Of a stretch of DNA of 64,000 nucleotides, positions 1-10,442 are shown piece by piece (position 1 is the stretch's first letter; each line of letters opens with the position of its first letter). The stretch is taken from positions 21,762,001 to 21,826,000 of the forward strand of contig OU612065.1 of assembly GCA_914767715.1 (NCBI GenBank), given 5' to 3'. Below the pieces are notes generated by a model, which saw nothing but the letters and a program-made list of their open reading frames with translations, did not search any database and was not told the origin of the DNA. Origin of the DNA: Membranipora membranacea (lineage: Eukaryota > Bryozoa > Gymnolaemata > Cheilostomatida > Membraniporidae). The position numbers and the translations under genes were made by a program.

Positions 1-1539
1 AAGATTCAAATTCACGAGCTTGCTGATTTCTGATTGCAATGTCAAGGTCAATCTCTATAAAGGAGCTAGTACTTTCGGAACTCCAGATGTAAGTAATGTA
101 TTGGTGTACTTCGGTCAACAATTTTTAACACCGGGTTACTGTTGTTCAATCGCAGAGTGAGGATGTATCCTTAGTTTAAGCGTGTCATGACAAACATTGT
201 TTAGAGAAGTTTTACCCCCCCCCCCCCCCCTTCAACAAAGCCTGTCTAGAAAGGAAAACAGGGTGGTCTTTTTTTTAATAAGTTGTGGCGCCAAGTAGTT
301 GCAAACGAAACAATTACCTTTGCACAGAATGTAAAACTAGCTATTTATTAATATCCATTTGATTGACAAACTAAGTCAGTATGGCGTAATGGCGTATGGA
401 GTAAAAGTAACAAGGTTCAGGTCCAGGTAATTCCCAATTTTCCAGTATTGCACGGTTTTGCTGGTCTAAGGGCATGCGTCAACTCTACTCTGTATTTAGA
501 TCACAAGCCATGAATTTTCTTGTGGTCTGAAATCAGAACCTATGGATAATCAATGTCTTTCAGACTTTATGTCTTTTGCTTACAGTACACATTCAGCTGT
601 AGAGACACATCTTATTCGTCCTACTCCAAATACCGCAAAGCTTCCAATGGTTATCTAACAATTGAACTGGTGAACCCTAAACAGAGCACAGATTTCTTCT
701 TCACCTTCTATATCAGAAACCAGAGTGAGTATGAAATGTTAAAACAAAAATTTTATTCACAGAAAATGATCAATTCATCAACAACCTCCAAAGTTAGGTG
801 ATGCTGACTTCCCTGTCAATAATGTAATGGTGGATAAAATTATTTATTTGGCTTATATATTGATGTTCATTTTGAACTGATTTACATAATTCTTTGTTAA
901 AGGGACAACTGGAAGCTCAATCGCAGTAGGCCTTTCAGTTGGTCTAGGTGTCGCTTTTATTATTCTCCTGGTGTCTGCTATTGTGATATGCCGGCGGAGA
1001 CGACTGAGGCGTATGAGGGAGCAACCGATCATAGCTACCACGACATGTGAGTAACAATACCGGAGTGTATTGCCATAATTTATTAAATTGGAGCCATACA
1101 GAACAATATTTGTACCCACCACAGTAGACTGAAAATTCATTGGCGCCGCCTCATTAACATTCTTGTTTGCCTTTGGTGAGAAATATAATTCATTCTTGTA
1201 GTAGCAGCAGCAGCGAGTACCTGGTTCCAGCCAATATGTAGCCAGCAATTCAACCCAATATTTATTAAACTCGTTTTAGCTACCACTTCAAGCTATAACT
1301 ATCCAGTTGGCAAAGCTCCATACCCCAACAGCCATGGAAGTGCCACACAGAACAACTATGCTCCACCACCAGCCGGGGCGTACCCACCACCACCCGGAGC
1401 ATATCCACCACCAGCAGGGGCGTACCCAACACCAGCCAGGGGTTATCAGCAGCCTTCAGGTGCAGCCCCACCACCACCAGTCTACTCTGAGAAGAATGAG
1501 CCGCCGGCGGGAGCGTATAACCAAGCCTACAATAACTGA
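1..1539 (+). CDS. Type I membrane protein with proline-rich cytoplasmic tail (3' part)
   Basis: The 5' end lies outside the window. Four exons join in frame through GT-AG introns: up to 88, 586-724, 903-1046 and 1280-1539 (TGA 1537-1539), giving 209 visible residues. Residues 1-75 are extracellular and contain the motif YTFSCRDTSYSSYSKYRK; I recognise no named domain. A transmembrane helix follows at about 82-104 (GLSVGLGVAFIILLVSAIVI), then a basic stop-transfer CRRRRLRR. The last exon encodes a tail of repeated PPPxGAYPPP blocks with tyrosines in PxxY-like settings and a C-terminal GAYNQAYNN. Such tails often bind WW or SH3 domains, as in Shisa-like proteins, but the ectodomain does not identify the family. 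The gene converges on the RNF126-like gene. Splicing and topology are well supported; the function is unknown. Confidence 0.8.
215..230. repeat. Poly-C tract (16 C) in intron
   Basis: A homopolymer run sits in the intron 89-585 of the membrane-protein gene. It is followed by TTCAACAAAGCCTGTCTAG, which resembles the right arm of the hairpin element at 13451-13520. It may be a decayed copy of that family. The rest of this intron shows nothing recognisable. Confidence 0.5.
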
Positions 1540-2024
1540 CCTAAAGGGTAGCTGATCATATGCCTCAGGCATGATAAAACTTTCCAGCATCAACCACTTG
1601 AAATGTTTTTTGACCCACAAGAAGCTCAGCTCAGAGTCCTATGACATAGATAAAAATACCTGTCTTGTCTTATTATCACTGATTCAGCCTTCAAATCCAA
1701 TTTCATCAAAATAAATCAGGTGATAAAAATAATACAGTCATTGGCACATGAACTCTGTATGTGAGGTAATATCTGATAATCAGTGGATGTTTGAACAGTG
1801 AGGATGAGATGACGGTGATTTGAAGTAGTCCACATATTATCAGGGTTTTTATCATCTAATTTCAACATACACCTACATTGAAATGATACATCCCGAAATT
1901 CGGCAGTTTCCTATGTCACTGATAATGTGAACAGAGTGAGCCTATTTGCTTCATAACCTGGAGTTACATGGCTTTGTGCAAACTAGGTGGGCCTAAAGAT
2001 TGAGGGTTGCTTAGGAATTCAACC

Positions 2025-2234
2025 TAGCCTGGGCAGGATGTCGGAGGTGGGTGGGGGAGGGGACAGCCTGGGTAAATCCGTCGTAACTTCGTCAACGTCA
2101 CGACACAGACTTATCCATCATTTTCATAAACTCGGATTTATCATATTATAGACTAACACAAACACAAATACTTTGTGAGTTTGACCAAGGAGTAAAACCC
2201 TCCCCCACCCACCACCAACAGCCTGCCCAGGCTA
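2025..2234. mobile_element. 210-bp MITE with 9-bp target-site duplication
   Basis: The ends are perfect inverted repeats, TAGCCTGGGCAGG (2025-2037) and CCTGCCCAGGCTA (2222-2234). Imperfect pairing continues inward through a GGTGGGTGGGGGAGGG / CCCTCCCCCACCC stretch. The direct repeat AATTCAACC lies on both sides (2016-2024 and 2235-2243). Inverted ends plus a 9-bp duplication indicate a cut-and-paste element, with a duplication length typical of Mutator-like transposons. It has no coding capacity. Confidence 0.85.
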
Positions 2235-2570
2235 AATTCAACCCCTTCTATAACTATTTATTCCTGCACAAGACATTCTATTGATCATTCGTCTATTTCC
2301 ACTGATAATTGAAAAATCGCCAATAATTATGGCCTGAGCAACACACTAAGCAGGCTTTGGTGCTATGTACAAGAAATTGGAGTTTCCATAAGCAAATAAT
2401 TATAAGAATCAGCATGCTGCACAAAAAATGGCTGGAAAAGACGACCACCATGATTAGGTTTGAAGGTAAAATAAAATGATCACATCACACTTGCACCGTT
2501 TTTTCAAGAGAGCCCCTCTTTGGAAGAAAAACGTTACAAACTTCTTTCTCTTCTCATCAGAAGGTTGCGA

Positions 2571-2576
2571 TTTATT
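2571..2576 (-). promoter_or_regulatory. Candidate polyadenylation signal, RNF126-like gene
   Basis: AATAAA on the minus strand lies about 220 bases past the stop codon of the RNF126-like gene. This is a canonical hexamer at a plausible distance; the cleavage site is not visible. Confidence 0.45.
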
Positions 2577-2792
2577 AATGTTATCACAGTTGACGTGCGA
2601 TGATAACACTCTAGTGGGTGTTGGTCTTGAAAGATGCTCATCTACAGTGAGCTTGTGCATCTCGATCTGTCATCAATATCTAGACAGGATACTTCCTCTT
2701 CCAGTTCTGAGAGAAAAGTCGGGCTTTGAATAGTGAGTTGGAAATCACATCTAACTTCTTGCTATGATGAACTTCACAAACTATTTTCACTA

Positions 2793-5700
2793 TTACTCTA
2801 TATCATCATCCGCATATCTGCCTGCGTTGGGCCTGTTATGTTCGTTATTGTTATTACGGTTTGGCAAATGTCTGTCAATATTATCAGGCCCGCTTCCGGT
2901 AGACGGTTGAACAGAGTCATTACTCCCAGAATTATCTGGATTGTTACCCTCTTCTGATTCAGTTCCGATATTACCGATAGTCTCTCCTATATCCCTATCA
3001 AACTCAGTTGTTGTTGTATCGCCCCCATTTAAATCCTTTCTACATACTGGACACGTACCATGCTGCAAACAAGGGCACAGTCACAATACTGGTGATAAAT
3101 ATTCAGAGACTTGAAACTCCATCACAGACAGACCAAAATAATATAATGAGCAACCACTAGATGGTTTCCCTCTCCTTTTATCTTCTGTCAATTTTTTTGT
3201 CACATTTTCGTTTATGTTGACAGGAAGAGCGGACAGGCCATGAGTCTTATGTTATAAATGAATAAGGCATGTCAATATGTATCCCACAATGCAATTCTTT
3301 GGAATTCCCAGTGAGATCAGGTCATTGATTATGAAATTGCTCTGATCTGTGGGGACTGAAAAGTGAAATCTGCTTTGTAGGAATGTAAATAACATGCCCT
3401 ATAAGCCTGGCCAGGTGGCTGCTTTTTATGTTTAGGGGGTGAACAAAGAAAGCAGCCACGTGACAAGGCTACTATTTGCCAGAGTAATGTTAGCGATAGA
3501 GTTTATGTGCTGCATCGCAAATTATTTGTCTAATACTTTTTGATACTTCATTGAGGAGTCTGGCTATCTATATCAACTTACCCGTTCCAACCAGGGGACG
3601 ATGCAGTCTTTATGGTAATGGTGTTTACATGGTAATACCTTTACTTCTTCATCCAATTCAAAATCATCAAAACATACAAAGCACTCCAAATTATTATCTG
3701 GAAATAAATAAGATGACGAACATAAAATGGCGAGCTTGAAAATGTTGATAATGTGACAACTAAGACTGGAAACATTATAGAGTATCACGGTATTCTTCTG
3801 TCTAATAACTAAAAAACAATGACCGGTCAACCCAACTTAACACCAGCAAACCAAATGTCTAATCATGCTACAGTAATGGGTTGGTCTCAGCCATACCATC
3901 TGCACAGATGAGAAATAATGTAGTTCACATATAAATGACACCAAGAGCATCAGTAGGCCCAGAAATGGTAAGCGATGCACATCAACTCACCGACTTGTGT
4001 TTGATTAATTTTCACTGAAGTTAATTTCTCTATTTTATCCTTGTCTGCCGGCGGAGGTCCAGAACCATCTACGTTGTTTAATAGCTGTGTAATAATTGCG
4101 TCTAAACCTCCAGCACCCCAAACATAATCGCCGGGATTTCCGTGCCTGAAATAAAAAGTGGTAGGTTGATATTACATCTGGTCATAGATATGGACAGTCT
4201 TTGCTTTAGCTGCTTTACATGCAAGGAACAAGTATGTGGTGACACAACTCCAATATGTATTTCTATATTTGTCTTATGGGAAGGTGAGATGGCATAATCA
4301 GTTATCATGCTTGCTATTCATTGCCCGGGTGCCAGGGCTGTTGGTCTGAGTCTCATTGAAGGGCGGGGGGGGGGGGGGGGTTAGTATTCTCGATTGATTG
4401 TAATATACTTCCTGATTCTATATAGGTTGCATAACAATACTTTTGGCCCTAACACTTACTAATCACTTCGTTAAAATCACAAGCCAAGCCAGCTGGTCAA
4501 CTACGCAGCCTATAGCTAACTACACATGAGAGCAGTAGTCTAAAATAGGATCATGTTCAGTAAAACCAGCATAAGTTGATCATGTTGAATACAGCACTTT
4601 CATAGTTTTCTCTTCTCAAATATGCCCATATGGTATATTGGGAGCACTCAAAGATAAAAAATCAGGAAATCCAACCCAGCATAGAGTTATCTATGAGTGC
4701 ACATGTGGCAATATAATCTAGAATGTTCTTTTTTGTTGCATCCTATTATGTGGGTTAAAAATGTGGGTTAAAATCGCAAGTGTTGTCTCCGTCCGAGGAC
4801 TGAGAAAATATCAGTGCCTTAAGGGCGCGGCCGCCATATTCGGCGCCAAGTTGCTCTCAGTTTGCAGGCAGGTCCGAGCACACCTGGGGCCTCAGATGAG
4901 CCCAGTAGTCAGTAGACTGCAGCGGGATTCGAACCCAGGACCTCCAACGCTTGCGCGTTAAAGGGCAGGCGCTCTAACCAACTGAGCTACCTCCTACTCC
5001 TACTACTATTATGTATGGTCAAAACACCTCACAAGTATTATGTGTTTGTTACAAAGAAGCTAGCAGGGAGGAATAAACATGTACCGCATGTATTTTTTAT
5101 GTCATTATTTAGATGAGCACTTCATGTGTTCCTACCACTGACATATATTATATGGTGAGGGAAACATATCTGACCCTGAACAAGCATGGCTTTTCATGTA
5201 TGATTTCTGGAATGCATTTCTCATCTTGATTGGTCCACAAGTTCAGTCAATGTAGTAATAGCTGTAAACTTTTGTCAAGCAGCTTGCCTGAGTTTTTGAA
5301 GGTTGTTACTGAGTTGTCAATCAATGCAAAACATGAAAGTTGCAGGTTTTAGCTTGATGCAGTTCCTTACACAGAGTTATATACTGATGGAATATCTCAA
5401 CAAATATCCATGCTGTGTAATTCACCCATAAATACATATCAATGGTTCCTAATATACATGACCATACTAATAGTACAGAGGAGTGGGGGGATGGGATTAG
5501 AAATGGATGAAAATCTGGTTGCCTGAAAATTTTTTTACAGAAAAGCTAACATTAATACCATGTAAGCTAAGCTTGTTGTTTTTGCTATTTTATCATCAAT
5601 TATAAAAAAAATTGAGAAAAAACAACACACAATGATCGCAGTGGATCAGGTATATCTATTTTCAACAACCCACAGCACACAGATTCTTATTGTAAAGAGT

Positions 5701-8700
5701 ATACACCTTGTAACTTCACTTAGTACTGACACGACTTGGTATCGATAGCAGGGCATTTAAAACAAATGGTTATGATTGAGTAAGACTGGTCAATAGATGC
5801 ATACAACATTATCACTAGCTGTAACAGGTACTGATTGCAAATTTATCATGATGTGTTTATATAAAAGTGACAAACTATGCAATGGTTCGGTTCAGTTGAA
5901 AAATGCTTAAAAACCTGATCTAACATGTATCAAACCATTCTAGTTCCTGCTCAAAATCCCTAGTTTTTCTCTTCCCTTTTCTAACTACTCCTCTACACCA
6001 TTTCCATCTCTTTTGAGACATCTTCAATTACATTATCTCTGTAACTACGTTTTGTCTAAATTTTAACATCACGTTACACATTAAGGTTTATATCTTGTTG
6101 GCGCCTGATTGGCTGATTGTGGCTTGCAGCTGTTTGCAGACCATTGTCACTCACTAAATTAACATATGACAGTAAAATTGTAACTCACATTCCTGGTAAT
6201 CCTCCACCGCCTCCTAGAAGCATACTCAATAACCTGAAATAGAAAACATACCCCATATAACAACCAAAAAGCACAACCGGGTACAAAGTTCTGCTATGCC
6301 ACTGAATAAGACAAACATATTCAGCATTTGACTCAATATTCCAGAGGTAATGAATACATGAATGGTATTGTAAGACTAACAAAATGAAAATGCTGACGAC
6401 CTGAGAGATAAGGACGATGCTTCATTCAGCACGATGGTAAAGGTTATGATTATGACTATATTATATATACGTATATATGTATTACTGGTATATTTATTGT
6501 TTATTGTACCATTACACCTGTTTATGTCAGGGAAAGATATACTCACCCTTCGATGCCAGCAGGAGGGCGACCAGCACCCTGAGCTGCAGCCGCTGCACCA
6601 CCTTCTGCACCCTCAGCACCTGTCTGAACTCTGTTTCCGTTCACAAACAGCTGAAAATTCCTGCCTCCACCTGTTGGGTTCTGGCTCATATTCAGTAACA
6701 TCATGCCAGGTGGTCTATGTGTGACAGTTCCGTCAGGGGCTAAGTGTGTATGTCCCTGTCCGCCTCCAGCCATTTGAGAGAATATGTTTGCGAATGGATG
6801 AGGAGCTACAGTGACACCCCCTTCTGAGTCATGTCCGTGCCTCTGTTGGTATATAAGTTTTTGATTTATTACAATTATATGTATATTATATATAATTAAT
6901 AATACGAAAAACAATAATTGTAACACTATTCAAAGTCGTGGCCAGTCAAGTACCACAGTGTAGACGGGGAGGGTGTGGGAGGGGCGCTTAAGCGCCCCTC
7001 CCACCACGGAAATTTTTGCATATCGGTAGCAAAATAGTGCAAGCAGAGAGGTATTTCAATAGCTCACTGAGCTGTTGGGTACTTTCAGAAAACAACTCAA
7101 TAGCAGTAGAAGATTACGGTAAAAATGCTCCAGTTATAAAGCACCCATTTGAAAAAAAACTGACCTTGATGGGATTCGAACCCACAATAATCTTATTATC
7201 AGTGATTATAAATCGAACGCTCTACACACTGAGCTATTCAGCCACTCACGGAAATCTGTGGGCCGTGAGTGCTAATATACGCCACTGCCCTACTGTTCAG
7301 CTGCAGATGCTTATCAGTGAAAGGGAAGCATCTGCATGCAGGCAAACTGGATCAGAGTTGATATAGTGTAGATGGTTCAAATGATATCCATGGTAAATTT
7401 AAAAATAAACTCCTCATTGTTTTTGCTAGTAGGAGTATGAGAAAACAATGACAAAGAATCTACTCATAAATAGTGTGAAGAGGGCTCCAAACCATGGTTG
7501 ATCTGATCCAGGAGCTATATCATCAGTATTGTTACTGTTATATATTTTGTTGTATCTATGCTTGTGTACGAATCATGTGGATATTTGCAGGCAATAGATA
7601 AAGAATTGAAAGGCATGATTATCCTCAAACTCAGCCCAGTTTGTGGCAGTGTCATAATTATTGACCTCTTCCGTCAATATAATGGAATTCCACTTCCTCC
7701 AACCGTGGCAGAGTTTGAGCACTAAAACTGCCTGTGACAACAGCGGAGCTTGAGAATTTAAACTTGACTTAAACTTAATCCTTGACTTACCGCGTGTGAA
7801 TGGCCATGAGAGTGAGTGTGATAATTAGGAAACGACCTGTAAACAAACGGAGCGACACATAATCACGAGATCGGTCTATAACAGACACACAATGAGCCTT
7901 ACTGTGACTACACTAGAGGAGTAATGTGCGCTCAGTAGGAGAAGTCCACCATTTGCAAATACTCGAAGCAGTGAAATTCATGGCTAGCTAACAATTACTC
8001 AACCTTGTTATTTCATATAAACTCCCAAATAGTGCTAGCTAACATTAAACTACTCCCTAACTAACCAAACAACAATCATTTAAAGTTTGAATGTAAGGAT
8101 ATGAATACAAGATTGTTAGTCAAAAGGCTTCTAAATGAGCACACAAGGACCGAAAGAACCACAATCGCTCTTGTTTTATGAAATTTCTAAACTAGTGAAG
8201 TTTGCTGATGGTATTTGTAGGGGGAAAATGAACTTAACCCTACTAAAGATCTCATTGCGTATCCTCATATATCAGATATGTTTTCTTAATTTCCTACTCA
8301 AGTTACTCAGTTAGGTGAAATGATGGTACTCACCTAGCTACTGGACGAGGTGGTAGTTCCTCTATAAATCCTCCATCGCATTGAGGACACAACATATCCT
8401 GTAAAGAATAAATGATTATTCTCAATTTTCATTGCTAGAATATAATACCAGTATGGGATCGGGTATCCTAGAGAGTGCCTTTAATATCCCATTGAGATTA
8501 CGTGGTTAGACTTATCAGGTTCATATTTATAGGCCCAATAGGTGCTGAAAACCTTCAAGCCAAAAATAAATCTAATCACAATAACTCACAACAAACATAT
8601 ATATATTAGGCTTTCCGCAACTTATGAATCATAGGGTAAATAACGCCTGATGATCGGATTTAATAGTTGCAGGAGGTATTTGGTTCAGTCCGGTTGTGTG

Positions 8701-9355
8701 GATGTATCCCCTATGGCTGGTACCTTAAGGGTCTATAAGGCCAAGCAGTAGAGTAAGCCTAAATGAGGGTACTTGACACTACCAGTGGCAGGGTACTGGG
8801 CCACTCAAACCTACTGCAAAATGTGCTTGTGTTACTACTGAGGGACCATATCATGATATATATAGTGAAATGGATAGAGGAATGTATTTGGAACAAACTC
8901 ATGAGACTCATTTTTTCACTCAGCCAATGTCAGCGTGTTGGCCAGTGATTCATGCTTTATAAACAGAACAGACAACAGAACTTAACAGCCTCAGTTGAGT
9001 GGATGCTTGATCAAAGAGTACTCCTTGGCTGGATATTTGACTTTGTTGTGAGGAGAGAGTTCTTTCCCTCCATTAATAATATGACCAAGTTAACAGGTAC
9101 AAACTATGCTCAATTTACAATGGCAGCAATGAGCTAATTTATTGATAGCAGTAGGATATTATGTAAGCATAAGTACCTTGTAACTTTGTACTAGGCTCAC
9201 ACATCATCAGGAAGAAATAATAATAATCATGACATTTATTATAATATTCATATTGTCACTGATTGAGAGTCACTCACTGGTTGCTTTGGCTGCATTTCTA
9301 TTTGGCACTGGTGACAGTAGAACCTCCGGGAGCCTTGTTCTGCAGGGGTAGCCAT
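2793..9355 (-). CDS. RNF126: RNF126/RNF115-like RING-H2 E3 ubiquitin ligase
   Basis: Eight exons give 356 residues: 9278-9355, 8334-8398, 7791-7836, 6547-6842, 6189-6233, 3991-4145, 3582-3697 and 2793-3062. The N-terminal zinc finger is C14-x2-C17 with C30-x2-C33, followed by GGFIEELP, as in RNF126 and RNF115. The middle is rich in His, Gly and Ala. A conserved block GLDAIITQLLN with PPPADKDKIEKL precedes a RING-H2 domain with ligands C234, C237, C252, H254, H257, C260, C271 and C274. The tail is acidic and Asn-rich. Family members ubiquitinate mislocalised (BAG6-bound) proteins and endocytosed receptors in the cytosol. The length is close to the vertebrate proteins (about 300 residues). The start is the only ATG just before the zinc finger. 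The symbol is given by family; RNF115 is equally possible. Confidence 0.93.
3404..3470. mobile_element. Short hairpin element in RNF126-like intron
   Basis: Arms 3404-3425 and 3449-3470 share GTGGCTGCTTT and end in AGCCT/AGGCT, around a loop with GGGGG and GAACAAAG. The loop and termini match the element at 13451-13520, so it is probably the same family. I could not find a clear target-site duplication. Confidence 0.5.
4279..4366 (+). mobile_element. Degenerate tRNA-derived SINE fragment
   Basis: AGGTGAGATGGCATAATCAG, then GCTTGCTATTCA, aligns with the head of the SINE at 28732-28996. The A box is decayed to TGGCATAATCAGTTATCATGC and the B box to GGTCTGAGTCTCA. It ends in a long poly-G tract (about 4362-4380). 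It lies inside an intron of the RNF126-like gene. Confidence 0.6.
4752..5005 (-). mobile_element. tRNA-derived SINE with target-site duplication
   Basis: The minus-strand head carries an A box TAGCTCAGTTGGTTAGAGCG (4970-4989) and a B box GGGTTCGAATCCC (4924-4936), the internal RNA polymerase III promoter of a tRNA. A body unrelated to tRNA follows. CTATTATGT flanks it at 4743-4751 and 5006-5014. The region between the boxes does not fold as a normal anticodon arm, so this is a SINE and not a tRNA gene. It lies in the same intron (4146-6188) as the fragment above. Confidence 0.8.
6966..7287 (-). mobile_element. Truncated copy of hAT-like element with tRNA-like core
   Basis: This matches 35028-35348 and its copy in unit 2, including the GGGAGGGGCGCTTAAGCGCC palindrome and a minus-strand tRNA-like module with B box at 7171-7183 and A box at about 7219-7236. 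The right inverted end GTATATTAGC is present (reverse strand). The left end found at 34934 is missing, so this copy is truncated. It lies in the intron 6843-7790 of the RNF126-like gene. Confidence 0.75.
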
Positions 9356-10442
9356 TATTTGTACTGTGGTGAGTGGCTGATGAGGAAACTTTAGAAAAGA
9401 AACTGTGTTGGGAATAGCCCAGTTGTGGATTTCAGAATTTCCAATCTAAAAGCAGAGCTAATATATCTTAACTTTGTCAAAAAGTCCATTTGTAATAGTC
9501 TTAGTTCCTCACAAATGTCTGGGTTTGAGATTGGAGCGGAAACAGACCACACAATAATTCGCAGTGAAATATCTTTTGATTGTTGTCTAGGGAAACTGAT
9601 ATATTGTCCAATCACAACTTAGTACATGTAGCATAAGTTTAATTAGGAGTTATATCTTCAACCGTCAAGGATGGACTACTCTATGGCATCTGTCTCATCA
9701 GTGAACATAACATAAAAACATCATCAAATTATATATTATATTTACAGCACATGGTTTTATTATATAAAACTGGTTTTTATATTCCTACCATTTCATTCGC
9801 TCCTATCAATGGCTCGATGGGAGCAAACGCAAACATAATCCTAGATAGCATTTGGAGTGCTCCGTCCCCTCGAAAACACCGTTTAACCACAACCAATACA
9901 GTGGGACTGGGAGAGACTCATTATACATGCAATTTGAAATGTAACTTGACTTGGGGTTGGCATGGTCTCGGTCAGGGTTACTATTTTGTTGAGAAATCAA
10001 ATGAATGTTAGCTCAGTCCAAGACTGGCATGTATACCAGATGGATATAGCTATCATCAGGGAGTTAGCTGATTGCTATATACTGTAACGTAATTGTTACA
10101 CTAAATCCAGATCATCATAAGCGAAAGCATAAATTTTCGATTGCTTTGGTTTCGTGCACGTTGATTGGTGCAACATATCTGTTGAGATACCCCAGCTAAA
10201 GAGTATTATCAGCATGAATCATCACTATATGCATAATGAGAGCAAGATCTGTGCCATTCAACCCTGCAAGTGCAGGATCTTAGAGAGCTGCTGATTATGT
10301 ATTTAGGGCAGGAGGGCAGCTGGTATTTTCTTAGTCACGCCTACCTTGTACTAATTTTTCGTTAGCCATAAAAACATCATTAACATAAGTCACAGGCATT
10401 AATTAACACACTCAAATTATAAATCACTTTCATTCAAGCAAT
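9356..10442. promoter_or_regulatory. Divergent promoter region between RNF126-like and gelsolin-like genes
   Basis: About 1.1 kb separates two start codons on opposite strands. It must hold the promoters and 5' UTRs of both genes. I see no convincing TATA box or coding exon. Short open frames here look random. Confidence 0.5.

Larger units (their letters stand above)
1540..2792. other. Intergenic region between convergent genes
   Basis: This holds the 3' UTR of the membrane-protein gene, with a possible AATAAA at about 1708-1713, an inverted-repeat element at 2025-2234, and the 3' UTR of the minus-strand RNF126-like gene. No further coding sequence was seen. Confidence 0.6.

Noticed and set aside
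4920-4990. A functional tRNA gene
   Set aside because: A and B boxes are present, but the part between them does not form an anticodon stem and the sequence continues into a SINE body with a 9-bp target duplication.
7016-7366. Plus-strand 116-codon open frame, also at 35022 and 55732
   Set aside because: It is the antisense of the tRNA-like module and hairpins of the hAT-like element. The frame length varies between copies through indels.
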